NCBI GenBank assembly: GCA_025997655.1
Contig: BNUW01000003.1
Span: 1-37,913 of the forward strand
Direction of reading: 5' to 3'
DNA from: Spirochaetia bacterium
GTDB taxonomy: Bacteria; Spirochaetota; Spirochaetia; Treponematales; Breznakiellaceae
DNA: 37,913 bases
Shown one piece after another: positions 1-8,767 of the stretch. Position 1 is the stretch's first letter. Every line of letters begins with the position of its first letter. A program made the translations under genes and the position numbers. The notes below the pieces were generated by a model. That model saw nothing but the letters and a program-made list of their open reading frames with translations. It ran no database searches and was not told the DNA's origin.

Positions 1-768
1 TGCTATTACCGGGCGGAATTCTTCCATAAGATCCAGCGCTAAGCCGGGCCTGCCGGGTCTATCACGATGCAAAAATCCCACAGCCGGATCCAACCCAACC
101 GTTTCCAATGCGGACCGTACATCATGGGCTAACAATGTGTAGATAAAGGAAAGTAATGCATTTACTTCATCCAACGGCGGGCGGCGGTTTCGTTCAGTAA
201 AAATAAAATCATCCTTCTGATCAATTATTAAGTGATTAAATATGCGAAAATATTCAGCCGCCGCCTGTCCTTCATATCCACGAATTTCATCACCGTTTTT
301 TGCCCTTGGTATATGATCAATAATCCTGTCGATTGAATCGGAAGCTTTCTTTAAGGCTGATACGTCCACCTTTGCTGCATGATCCCGAATTGTCCGATTT
401 ATTACAACCCGGCAGTTTGATAGTTTTCCGGTTACCACCTGAGAAACAATACGACAGGTCGCTTGCTCATCATCGGCCATTCGGTATTGTTGACGGCGTA
501 AAAGTACATTCCCGCTTATCGGACCACGCACCGATGCCAAAAACCGTCCGTGCTCGCTTAAAAATGAAACGGCCACATCCCGTTCAGCACAGAACCCCAA
601 CAGAAATGGTGAACAAAGTACATTGCCAAAACATACAATTCCACCTATCGTGTGAATAGGAAGCTGCAACACTTTTTGTTTTTCCTTTTCGACTACCACA
701 GTTTCCCCATCCCGATGGAGGTATGCTCCTTGGGAACTCACATAAAGGGTATTAAGCAGTTTCCGCAT
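1..768 (-). CDS. cas1: Cas1 integrase, type I-C (C-terminus cut by window edge)
   Basis: Cas1 is the metal-dependent integrase that, with Cas2, inserts new spacers into the CRISPR array. The reading frame is open for 256 codons from the ATG at 768 to the window edge, so roughly the last quarter is missing. It begins MRKLLNTLYVSSQGAYL, typical of I-C Cas1. All three catalytic positions are visible: Glu166 in GYEGQAAAEYF, His234 in GFLHRDRPGRPG, and the acidic Asp246/Glu249 in LDLMEEFRP. A purine-rich AGGGGGGAAT lies upstream of the start. The gene follows cas4 after 16 nt, and cas2 and the array would be expected beyond position 1. Nothing suggests inactivation in the visible part. Confidence 0.95.
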   Translation of the reverse strand, partial: MRKLLNTLYVSSQGAYLHRDGETVVVEKEKQKVLQLPIHTIGGIVCFGNVLCSPFLLGFCAERDVAVSFLSEHGRFLASVRGPISGNVLLRRQQYRMADDEQATCRIVSQVVTGKLSNCRVVINRTIRDHAAKVDVSALKKASDSIDRIIDHIPRAKNGDEIRGYEGQAAAEYFRIFNHLIIDQKDDFIFTERNRRPPLDEVNALLSFIYTLLAHDVRSALETVGLDPAVGFLHRDRPGRPGLALDLMEEFRPVIA

Positions 769-784
769 GTTCTATTCCCCCCTA

Positions 785-1459
785 TCATTCTGTTTCATTA
801 TCAGCATAGGCGTTCTTTACCGAGCGCAACTGGCTTTGAATAAAATGGTCAACAGACCTGCTATCAATCCCGGTATGTTTCGGCATACAACTATCAATTA
901 AAGAACACCGGTCACATTTTTTACTTTCATAATCTGCCGATGGCGTCCTGCCGGTCTCTCCGATAGCCCTAATCCGATCAATAAGCGCAAGGGTTTTCCT
1001 CCGAATTTCTTCATCCAATACCACATCGGATCGGCGATGTTCCTGCAAATAATACAACTGCCCCGTTTCAATGGTGATATCAAACATTTCTTCCAGGCAT
1101 AAAGCCTGTGCACAAACCTGAACACGATCCACATCGTCTGCTTTCTGCCGTCCACGTTTAAACTCAACCGGGGAAACCCGTTTTACTTTGCCATCTCCGG
1201 AAAACCATAATTCCACAAGATCGCATTTTCCAATTAAGCCTTTTTCTAAAAACCGGATCGCCATTCCATATTCCTGCCGGAATAAACGCCGGGATTCATG
1301 ATGTTCCGCATCAACCCGTTCATGCAGGACCTTTCCCTCGGCAGTAAATTGATTTTCAGCCCATAGTTGTTCCAGATGTATCAGGGCATACTGCCGTTCA
1401 CAAAACAGGACGTGTTGTAGCGCGGAAATTGGGATCAGGTCGTCGAGTGAGAAGGACAT
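785..1459 (-). CDS. cas4: Cas4 Fe-S exonuclease
   Basis: Cas4 trims and orients prespacers by PAM recognition before Cas1-Cas2 integration. The 224-aa protein has the expected four cysteines for an iron-sulphur cluster: Cys20 (VLFCERQYAL) and Cys182, Cys185 and Cys191 (KCDRCSLIDSC). The RecB-like nuclease residues are Asp80 (GKCDLVE) and Glu99/Lys101 (PVEFKRG). The length matches free-standing I-C Cas4. It starts 2 nt after the stop of the upstream DUF1016 nuclease gene, so the two are probably translated together, and cas1 follows after 16 nt. Confidence 0.95.
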   Translation of the reverse strand: MSFSLDDLIPISALQHVLFCERQYALIHLEQLWAENQFTAEGKVLHERVDAEHHESRRLFRQEYGMAIRFLEKGLIGKCDLVELWFSGDGKVKRVSPVEFKRGRQKADDVDRVQVCAQALCLEEMFDITIETGQLYYLQEHRRSDVVLDEEIRRKTLALIDRIRAIGETGRTPSADYESKKCDRCSLIDSCMPKHTGIDSRSVDHFIQSQLRSVKNAYADNETE

Positions 1460-1461
1460 GA

Positions 1462-2451
1462 CTACAATTCCTGTTCCGCAAGCCGGGTCAATTCGTGCAA
1501 TTTTTGCTGCAACAATTTTTTATCGGGCAATTTCGCCGTATATTCGGCAACCAGCACCGGCGAAAGGCTGCGACTCATTGCAAATTCAACTATTTCATCA
1601 TCCTTATCCGCGCACAAAATGATACCAACGCTGGGGTTTTCGTGCTCCTTCCTGTATTCGCGATCAAGCGCTTCAAGATAAAAATTCATCTTACCCACAT
1701 ATTCCGGCTTAAATGCGCCGATTTTCAACTCAAACGCGACCAGACACTGTAAATCACGATGATAAAAAAGCAGATCGATATAGAAATCCCCACCGCCGAC
1801 CTGCACCCGGTATTCCTCACCAATAAAAGTAAACCCCCGTCCAATTTCAAGCAAAAAATCCTTCAGATTTTGCGTAATCCCTTTTCTAAAGTCCGTTTCC
1901 GAATATTGACGTGGCAAATTGAGAAAATCAAGCACATAGTTATCCAGAAATTGTTCTTTGACATGCTTTTCAACCGGGACCGGCGCAAGCGCTTTCGCCG
2001 ACAGCATCGCACGCTCATAGTAGCTGCTTTCAAGCTGACGATCCAATTCACGGGCGGTATAATGTTCCTTAATACATAGGTGTATATAAAAATGCCGTTC
2101 CTCAGGCGTTTTCGCCCGCGCCAGGAGTTTGATGTGATTTGACCAGCTCAATTGTGTCAACAGTGTTGACACAATTTCATCGTCCTTGTAGGTCTCATAA
2201 AACTGCCGCATCCGGTACAACCCGCGGCGGGTAAAACCCTTCAAATCCGGGTATTGCGCCGCAATAAAGCGGGCGATTTCATCGACATACGCGTCCCCAT
2301 AGCCATGCGCGGCGCTCTCCCTGCTGATATACTCGCCTACATGGTAGTAGAGCATAATCAGCTCCTCGTTCACCTTGCGGAGCGCGTTTTGCCGCGCGTC
2401 CCCAATGAGGCGGATGAGGTCGGGGAAGGCGGCGGAGGGATCTGCGGTCAT
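1462..2451 (-). CDS. DUF1016/YhcG-type PDDEXK nuclease embedded in the cas operon
   Basis: A 329-aa protein of the DUF1016 (YhcG) family: an N-terminal helical/winged-helix DUF1016_N region (about residues 5-150, with HVGEYISRE and GFTRRGLYRMRQFYE) followed by a PDDEXK nuclease domain. The putative catalytic residues are Asp226 (DFYIDLLFYH), Glu241 and Lys243 (VAFELKIGAF). The family is common next to restriction-modification and mobile genes and is thought to cut DNA; its biological role is poorly defined. Here its ATG overlaps the cas7c stop (ATGA), it has no clear Shine-Dalgarno of its own, and cas4 starts 2 nt after its stop. It is therefore translationally coupled to its neighbours. It is not a canonical I-C component. 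No frameshift is seen and the active site is intact. Confidence 0.92.
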   Translation of the reverse strand: MTADPSAAFPDLIRLIGDARQNALRKVNEELIMLYYHVGEYISRESAAHGYGDAYVDEIARFIAAQYPDLKGFTRRGLYRMRQFYETYKDDEIVSTLLTQLSWSNHIKLLARAKTPEERHFYIHLCIKEHYTARELDRQLESSYYERAMLSAKALAPVPVEKHVKEQFLDNYVLDFLNLPRQYSETDFRKGITQNLKDFLLEIGRGFTFIGEEYRVQVGGGDFYIDLLFYHRDLQCLVAFELKIGAFKPEYVGKMNFYLEALDREYRKEHENPSVGIILCADKDDEIVEFAMSRSLSPVLVAEYTAKLPDKKLLQQKLHELTRLAEQEL

Positions 2452-3365
2452 GTGGCTGGTACCAGCGTCTTAAATTCTGTCAGCTCATTATTGTCAAGAC
2501 TCACCACGTATTGGGAAAAATCCCGCGCGGCAACGCTCACGTCATCCTTTCGTCCCACTGTCACACGATCAAATAAATCTTGCACAGGACAATCACCCAT
2601 TGCCGACGCGTGCTTAAAGATAATAAGCCGACGGGCGCTCATTAGTCCACGGGCTGCAGATCGGTCATGCTCAAACATGTTTTGCAGCGCTTCCCAGAAT
2701 AATTCCAAATCATCTACAGAAAATCCGGTTTGCTTTGCAAGCGGCGAGGAAATAAATCCGTAAGCGCGATAAAGCCCATAGGGAATTGTAAACTTGCGTC
2801 CCTGTATACCAACTTGTTCTTCATATGTTTTTTCTTCCATACGGGCTGCACTAACAGTAATTGAGTGTTCAGCAGAGAATACAGGTTCTATCGAACGTGC
2901 AAATGTTATCTGTATCGGACCGCGTACCTGGCCAGCATTGGCACCGGTACTCAGAACAGCACCAAAAGTTCGTACATCAAAGAAGTTTTGGCACATAAAT
3001 TGGCGTCCCTTATCAACTTCTTTGCCCTGAGCTTTCCCATCAGTTTTACGTGGTTTTCCTTCGCTATCAGCTGTATGGAGGTCAATTCCGATTTTTTCGT
3101 AGCCAACTCGAATTTCTTTGTTGATAATTATTTCTACACCCGACAATTCTTTTGAGCGAACAAGTATTGCGTTTGGTGCAATATTATTTTTGACAAGTTG
3201 CACATAGTTCCGTACCTTACGCTTCAGACACACATCAGTTACCAGCCCATTGCCGGTTTCCGAGTCCACACGGGGCAGATTCCCCGCATCGGGGTCACCG
3301 TTAGGGTTGCCATCTTTGACATCAAAGAAATACACAAAATCGTAGCGATTTTCCATATCAGCCAT
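2448..3365 (-). CDS. cas7: Cas7c (Csd2), Cascade backbone subunit
   Basis: Cas7 polymerises along the crRNA to form the backbone of the type I-C Cascade. The protein is 305 aa from the chosen start (MADMENRYDF). Family-typical segments near the N-terminus are DVKDGNPNGDPDAGNLPR, followed by TDVCLKRKVRNYV. The frame is open further upstream, but the ATG at 3365 has a strong AAGGAGAG seven bases before it, and the start overlaps the cas8c stop by 8 nt, as expected in a compact operon. MENRYDF at 3356 is a weaker alternative start. The stop overlaps the start of the DUF1016 nuclease gene. Confidence 0.95.
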   Translation of the reverse strand: MADMENRYDFVYFFDVKDGNPNGDPDAGNLPRVDSETGNGLVTDVCLKRKVRNYVQLVKNNIAPNAILVRSKELSGVEIIINKEIRVGYEKIGIDLHTADSEGKPRKTDGKAQGKEVDKGRQFMCQNFFDVRTFGAVLSTGANAGQVRGPIQITFARSIEPVFSAEHSITVSAARMEEKTYEEQVGIQGRKFTIPYGLYRAYGFISSPLAKQTGFSVDDLELFWEALQNMFEHDRSAARGLMSARRLIIFKHASAMGDCPVQDLFDRVTVGRKDDVSVAARDFSQYVVSLDNNELTEFKTLVPAT

Positions 3366-5151
3366 TTTCTTTCTCTCCTTGTAAATTGTTTTCTTTATCT
3401 TTTTTGGATGTCCACAAATCGCGCTGTTGATGATAATAACCAATTGCGAATTTTCCTTGTTCATGCAGGTTCAAGTGCGTAGCGAAGTCACCAAAATGAT
3501 CGACAATTTCACCAATAAGCTGTTCAAAGTAAATTACACGCCCTGTGCCTTTTTCCTTTCCCACTTTTGCCAAGTGGTGCTTGTTAAGACGCATCAGCGT
3601 AGGGAATACTGTTACAGGAGCACCACAAGCTGCTCCGTAATACCGCTCCCGAATTCCGGTATTGCCCGCTTCTTCTTGAATTTTTTCAAGAACGGCAAAC
3701 AATCGTCCGTATTGATAGTCTTTTGTCTGCCCCGTATCCAATGCCATTTTCAACTCCTTTTCATTTTGATTTATGTGAAACCGTATATATCGGTTCAAAT
3801 ACGCTTTGATCAACGCTGCCCGTTCCGGTATTACGCCATTTTTTTTGTCTTGCGGGTTACTTTTGACGCGCCGTACCACCAGTTGCAACAATGTTTCCGG
3901 ATATGGCATACCGTCCAATATAGAGCGCATAAAATCCCCCGCAATATTTGGCGGAATGTTTTTTTCATCATCCAAAACAGCTGCATATTTCAACATCTGT
4001 TTTAGAGAATAATACACCGGTTCCCTTGGTGGTGGCGGTTTTATGATCGCGGTATCCTCAAAATGCTGACGTATGTTTTCAGCAAACTCACTCACTGTAC
4101 CGGTCTTCCAAAAACGTACACAGATTCTTTTTCCACCTCCTTGCGAAAGTCCAAGTATATAGAATTTTATCGTGCCTTCGTTTTCGACATATGCACCATT
4201 TTCTATTGATTTAAAGAGACTTTTAACATCAAAAACACCTGCGCTCGGATCATCTTTTGGTGGTTCTGAAAAAATAGCCCTAAAATCCGATTCAAATTGC
4301 GTCGCTTTTTCTGACCAGCACAATACTTTCGTACCGCCAATATTCATGTTTTGCGTAGGAGTTTTTAAAAGTGTATTAAGCGCGGTAGTATATGCAAATT
4401 CAGTTGACTCGATTATCGGCGCGTTATAACCTTGTTCTTTACCATAAGAATCGTAGCCGCAATTTTTTTGAAACGAGATTAGCGAATTTGCATCCGCACT
4501 GATAAACGTTTTTCCATGTGTACGCTTAATTTTTCCATGTTCACCGGTAATTAGACAGATTCCTTCTACTACGGCATTCCCGCTATCATCATCAAAAAAT
4601 GTGTTGGTAGATAAATTATTTACCACAAAATTTTTGACAGCTTCCCGATTCGGAATTATTTCAAATGGGCTTGACTGTAGGCGAAAAGATACATATGGGG
4701 GAATTGGTCGCTCCGCGCATTTTATTTCTTTTGCTCTTTCGACTGCTTTATTAAAATCACCCGACGATTGATAAAACTTTACTATCGCAGATACCCCTTC
4801 ATCCTGTTTTATCGAATCCGGTAAATTAAAGATTTTTTCTTTGAATGTTGCATTTTGTTTTGGTGTTTTTTCATCAGTTTTTTTTGCTAAACCCAACACA
4901 TAGCCAATGTGATCCCACAATAAAAAGGCAGTCGCGTAAGATTTTGATCCGGATCTCGTTTCTGATCGCGGAACTATAAATTTTTTAGCGACTTCCTTTT
5001 TCCCAATTAGTTCACCGGTTTCATCAATGCCAATAAACTTACCCTCAGAATCGATCACTATCAAATAGTCAATGCCCTTGTTTTCAAACCCCTCTGGGGC
5101 GAGATCCTCTTTACATCTATCGTAGTATCCCTTTAGAGCCTGTAATATCAT
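3358..5151 (-). CDS. cas8c: Cas8c (Csd1), large Cascade subunit
   Basis: The large subunit of type I-C Cascade, responsible for PAM recognition and Cas3 recruitment; in I-C an internal start in this gene often also yields the small subunit Cas11c. The protein is 597 aa, the normal size. Recognisable blocks are MILQALKGYYDRC at the N-terminus, the LWDHIGYVLGL region and a C-terminal YYGAACGAPVTVFPTLMR segment. A GGAGGT lies 8 bases before the ATG, which also overlaps the cas5c stop (ATGA). The gene is visibly more AT-rich than its neighbours, which is common for cas8 and could reflect transfer. An internal Met-Ala near codon 465 (KMALDTGQ) is a possible Cas11c start, but this is inference. Confidence 0.94.
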   Translation of the reverse strand: MILQALKGYYDRCKEDLAPEGFENKGIDYLIVIDSEGKFIGIDETGELIGKKEVAKKFIVPRSETRSGSKSYATAFLLWDHIGYVLGLAKKTDEKTPKQNATFKEKIFNLPDSIKQDEGVSAIVKFYQSSGDFNKAVERAKEIKCAERPIPPYVSFRLQSSPFEIIPNREAVKNFVVNNLSTNTFFDDDSGNAVVEGICLITGEHGKIKRTHGKTFISADANSLISFQKNCGYDSYGKEQGYNAPIIESTEFAYTTALNTLLKTPTQNMNIGGTKVLCWSEKATQFESDFRAIFSEPPKDDPSAGVFDVKSLFKSIENGAYVENEGTIKFYILGLSQGGGKRICVRFWKTGTVSEFAENIRQHFEDTAIIKPPPPREPVYYSLKQMLKYAAVLDDEKNIPPNIAGDFMRSILDGMPYPETLLQLVVRRVKSNPQDKKNGVIPERAALIKAYLNRYIRFHINQNEKELKMALDTGQTKDYQYGRLFAVLEKIQEEAGNTGIRERYYGAACGAPVTVFPTLMRLNKHHLAKVGKEKGTGRVIYFEQLIGEIVDHFGDFATHLNLHEQGKFAIGYYHQQRDLWTSKKDKENNLQGEKENG

Positions 5152-5879
5152 GACCTGACCTCCAGGGACCGTCGGTCAGTATTGATCACATTATTTTCCA
5201 GCCGCGCCCGGAAAAATTCAGGCTTTGGATTGGCAGGATCATCATAGTTCATATCGTAAAGCATCCAGCCCAAGTCGCTATCCTCATTGATTTTTTCTGT
5301 TATCGGAGAATTCTCTTCAACCAGACGAAAATCACCGGCAAACTCCCGGCATCCCAGGTAGGGACGATGAAAACACTGTCCCTTCTTTGCCCGGCGCTCA
5401 AACATGGCCGCATATTTTGCCTCGGTCTCATCTGATCGGACATGAGTTACCTGTTCTTCGTTATCCGCCCAGAATTCACCGTATCTATGATAATTTGCCT
5501 TTCTTTTTTCGGGAGGAATGAACTCAAACCATCCATATATACGATACCGGACGTCCCGAAGAAAAAGTCCAGCCCGCTGTTGCCGTTGTTCTTCAATAAA
5601 AAAGCCTATTGGACTGCCATCTTTACCCTCGAGCTGCGCCTGTGTCGGCCCACCCGCAATCTTTCCCACCTCATTACGCCGGACGCTTATCCAACGGATC
5701 GGATTCAATACCTCAATTTGGGTAATATGCCAGATAATGGCCGGTTTCCACAGGATCGCATCAAAAACCGCCCGGGCAGCGGAGGGGGTCATCACATCAT
5801 AACTTACCCTTTCAACCTTCATCTCGGGCCGGGTAAAACAGGCGTAATCTCCCCATATTTCAAGACACCAGTCCTTCAT
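5148..5879 (-). CDS. cas5: Cas5c, crRNA-processing endoribonuclease
   Basis: In type I-C there is no Cas6; Cas5c (Cas5d) cleaves the pre-crRNA and caps the 5' handle. The protein is 243 aa from MKDWCLEIWGDYACF. Typical blocks are SYDVMTPSAARAVFDAI near the N-terminus and QRAGLFLRDVRYRIYG centrally. The start at 5879 is chosen because AAAGGAGG lies just upstream and matches the family N-terminus; an in-frame ATG 33 bases upstream would add an unrelated stretch. Its stop overlaps the cas8c start. cas3 ends 29 nt upstream. Confidence 0.94.
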   Translation of the reverse strand: MKDWCLEIWGDYACFTRPEMKVERVSYDVMTPSAARAVFDAILWKPAIIWHITQIEVLNPIRWISVRRNEVGKIAGGPTQAQLEGKDGSPIGFFIEEQRQQRAGLFLRDVRYRIYGWFEFIPPEKRKANYHRYGEFWADNEEQVTHVRSDETEAKYAAMFERRAKKGQCFHRPYLGCREFAGDFRLVEENSPITEKINEDSDLGWMLYDMNYDDPANPKPEFFRARLENNVINTDRRSLEVRS

Positions 5880-5908
5880 CACCCCTCCTTTCACATTAGT
5901 CTTGCCGC

Positions 5909-8140
5909 TCAAATAACCATAAATGTCTCAGGATTGTTTGGCATTTCATCAATAAGCAGACCTATCGCTTTATCGTATTCTACGGTAGTGGTCAGTGCAA
6001 AAACACCGGGAACAATCTCTTCCAGGGAACCCCTTCTTTGTAATTCAACAAACTGATTGATATATATATTTATCGTATATCTTTGCAGTTTTCGTAACAA
6101 ATTTCTTTCAAAACCAGTATTTTTTTTTAACAAAGCAATAAGCCTTTCTCCTTCCTGATAAGGAACCAGAATGGTCCGTTGGTTTTTATCATCAATGAGC
6201 TTAAACAATTCGCCGGCGCTCCTAAACTGGATTCCAAGACTGGGGGTCGGCTTTAATAAATTGATGATTCCCTTAGTATCCAAAGAATTAGCCCTCCAGT
6301 ATAGTTCGGTAAAATAAGGCGTAAAAACACGCTGATCAATAGGATTTTCCAGGCCCTGTTTACACATCCGCTCTGCCGTTTCCGCTGCTTTTCGGAGTGT
6401 TCCGGCGGGCGCTCTGCGGGGCGCATTGAAGACTACCACCTTACCAAGCTTCCCCTCGGCATTGAGTTTCCCTTCCCGGTTGCACCTTCCTGCGGCCTGC
6501 GCGATGGAATCCAGTCCTGCCATGGCCCGGTATACAACCGGAAAATCAATATCAACCCCCGCCTCAACCAACTGGGTACTGATAACCCGGACAGATTCTC
6601 CTCTATGCAATTTATCTTTAATCTCGGCGATCGCGTCACTGCGGTGCTGGGCGCACATAAGCGCAGAAAGATGATATGTCCCTTTGGGCATTAGGGCATG
6701 AAGCTCCCGGCAGCTTTTCCGATCAGATACTATACAAAGCACTTGATCAATACCCGATAAATCGGCGGCTAAATCATGCCATTCCACCGGATCGGAATTT
6801 TCTTTTGGAAGAATTACTTCAACCCGATTTAGATTTTTATACAAATCCGGAACATCCTGAATAATTTCTCTGACCGAACCTTTCGGCAAACCGGGGAACT
6901 TGGGGAAATTTTTCTGCTCTTCAAAAACAGGCTGAGTTGCGGTACAGATAACAAAACTTACCCGATAATGTTCTGTCAAAAGTCGCATGGCTTCCAAAAT
7001 GGGCGATAAGAAATCAATAGGAACCAATTGTGCTTCATCAAGAATTATCACACTATCCGCAATATTATGAAGCTTCCTGCATCGGCTGGTTTTAGCCGTG
7101 AAAAGGGATTCAAAAAACTGAACGGCGGTAGTTATAATTATCGGCGCATCCCAATTTTCTGTTGCAAGCCGGGATCGCAGGGTAGAATCTTCCTCATCAA
7201 GACTTGCATGATGCTCAACGATCTCATCGTCTCCAAAAACATCCCGAAATACATCAGCGTTCTGTTCAATAATGCTTGTATAGGGGATAACATAAATTAT
7301 TCGCTTCTTATTATATTTTTCCGCATGTCTTAAAGCAAAAGCCATGCTGGAGAGGGTCTTCCCGCCGCCCGTTGGAACGGTTAATGAGAAAAATCCCGGA
7401 ACCATATCCGCCGCTATCCGGCAATCCGCCAGAACCTGTTGGCGGGCTTTATACAGAGTGTCATCGGCTGTTTCAGAGGATCGTTTTGTTTTATTTTCCA
7501 TATAAGAATTAAAGTGTTGCAGCAAATCGGCTATAGAAAGATACCCTTTGCGTTTCTTACTCTTTTCCTGGTCCATATATTCTTCCGTATTTAAACGATC
7601 TGCATCAATAAGACAAGAAAAAAGCATCCGTATCCAGAGTGATACATCAAGTCCATTCGGGTTAAATTGCCACGGAAAGCCTTTGGGACATAGCGGAGGA
7701 AGTAGTTTTTTAAATTCTCCGGTTATACTTTCAGTTTTTCCCTTCTTTAACCTAAATTCCAAAGCGCTCGGAGGGCCGCCAAAATCAGGTAAACCCGAAT
7801 GATGACCTGCTATACAATATGACAGGAACCGGCCTATTCCCTTACCAAATATTTCCTCCGCCAATTTTGCACCGGGACCGGAATGCTCTAATTTTCCTGG
7901 GGATGTTTCGAAAGTAGTATTCTCGTCATAACCGCTGTTATTCCGTATATAATTTTGCCATTCAAATGTACCCTTGCCACAATCATGACAAACACCGAGA
8001 GCATACGCCCACTCTGAAGAATTGAAAACTTCTGCAAATACAGCCGCCAATTTAGCGGTTTCTTTTAGATGTGCTTCTAAGGATTGCGGCTCTGCCCAAT
8101 CTCCATTTTTAAGAGGTCTTATGTGTGCAATATAGTCCAT
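5909..8140 (-). CDS. cas3: Cas3 HD nuclease-helicase
   Basis: Cas3 is recruited to the Cascade R-loop, nicks the displaced strand and degrades DNA while translocating. The protein is 743 aa from MDYIAHIRP. It has an N-terminal HD nuclease (His24, His52-Asp53 in CHDCGKG, His86, His113-His114) followed by an SF2 helicase: Walker A PTGGGKT at about 256-262, DEAQ at 368-371 (in place of DEAH) and TATQP at 400-404. A C-terminal helicase lobe contains QLVEAGVDIDFP and QAAGRCNREGK. The start at 8140 follows GGGGAT and matches the family; the open frame upstream overlaps another gene. It follows the flavin-reductase gene after 11 nt. Confidence 0.96.
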   Translation of the reverse strand: MDYIAHIRPLKNGDWAEPQSLEAHLKETAKLAAVFAEVFNSSEWAYALGVCHDCGKGTFEWQNYIRNNSGYDENTTFETSPGKLEHSGPGAKLAEEIFGKGIGRFLSYCIAGHHSGLPDFGGPPSALEFRLKKGKTESITGEFKKLLPPLCPKGFPWQFNPNGLDVSLWIRMLFSCLIDADRLNTEEYMDQEKSKKRKGYLSIADLLQHFNSYMENKTKRSSETADDTLYKARQQVLADCRIAADMVPGFFSLTVPTGGGKTLSSMAFALRHAEKYNKKRIIYVIPYTSIIEQNADVFRDVFGDDEIVEHHASLDEEDSTLRSRLATENWDAPIIITTAVQFFESLFTAKTSRCRKLHNIADSVIILDEAQLVPIDFLSPILEAMRLLTEHYRVSFVICTATQPVFEEQKNFPKFPGLPKGSVREIIQDVPDLYKNLNRVEVILPKENSDPVEWHDLAADLSGIDQVLCIVSDRKSCRELHALMPKGTYHLSALMCAQHRSDAIAEIKDKLHRGESVRVISTQLVEAGVDIDFPVVYRAMAGLDSIAQAAGRCNREGKLNAEGKLGKVVVFNAPRRAPAGTLRKAAETAERMCKQGLENPIDQRVFTPYFTELYWRANSLDTKGIINLLKPTPSLGIQFRSAGELFKLIDDKNQRTILVPYQEGERLIALLKKNTGFERNLLRKLQRYTINIYINQFVELQRRGSLEEIVPGVFALTTTVEYDKAIGLLIDEMPNNPETFMVI

Positions 8141-8151
8141 ATTATCATCCC

Positions 8152-8763
8152 CTATATCTCCCCCTCCCACTTCGTCATCCGCTCCCGCAAATCCCTGGTC
8201 CGCCCGTCCACCGTAAAAGTCCCGTCCCCATTCGCATGGAAGGTCCGCCGTTCTTTCCGCGCGGGGTCGTACCAAGCCTTGACCCCCTCCATGACAAAGA
8301 GCCCATAGCGGCCCGCCAAGGATGTGTCGGTCACCTTACATTCGATGTTAGCCAAACATTCCTTTACAAGCGGTGCGCCCACATATTTGCTTTTTTGTGC
8401 AGTCAACTTGAACCGCGCAAATTTATCCGTGTCCAGGCCGGAGCAATTGCCGATGTCCACAACCTTATTCAATAGATCTACTGTGGGGATGGCGATCACA
8501 CATTCCCTGGTTTTCTTTAATAGCTCAAAGGTATAATCGCCGGGGCTGAGTATGCAGCCAAAAATGGGGGTGAAATCTATGACCGTAGACCAGCTAAGGG
8601 TCATAAGGTTGGGCTTGCCTTTATAGCAGGTGGAAAGCAAAATTGTCGGGCCTGGTTCCAGGAATTGGAAGGCCCGGTCTAAAGGGAAAGTTTTCACGGC
8701 CTGCTCCTTTGCAACAAAAGCGGTCGGTTTTTTATACTCTGAACCCCCCAAAAAGGTCAACAT
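8152..8763 (-). CDS. Flavin reductase family protein (FMN-binding split barrel)
   Basis: A protein of 203 aa from the ATG at 8763, resembling the flavin_reduct split-barrel family that binds FMN and reduces flavin with NAD(P)H. Supporting segments are FQFLEPGPTILLSTCYKGKPN, LMTLSWSTVIDFTP, CVIAIPTVDLLNKV and a central GAPLVKECLANIECKV. The start is chosen because it lies 4 nt after the dam stop; its ribosome site is weak (GGCGGAG, far upstream). It is placed between the adenine methylase and cas3 with gaps of 4 and 11 nt, so it is probably co-transcribed with both. A role in CRISPR function is not known and co-location could be accidental. Confidence 0.85.
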   Translation of the reverse strand: MLTFLGGSEYKKPTAFVAKEQAVKTFPLDRAFQFLEPGPTILLSTCYKGKPNLMTLSWSTVIDFTPIFGCILSPGDYTFELLKKTRECVIAIPTVDLLNKVVDIGNCSGLDTDKFARFKLTAQKSKYVGAPLVKECLANIECKVTDTSLAGRYGLFVMEGVKAWYDPARKERRTFHANGDGTFTVDGRTRDLRERMTKWEGEI

Positions 8764-8767
8764 AGGC

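Noticed and set aside
333..843. Plus-strand frames over the first 850 bases
   Set aside because: They are antisense to cas1, whose catalytic residues are all visible on the minus strand.
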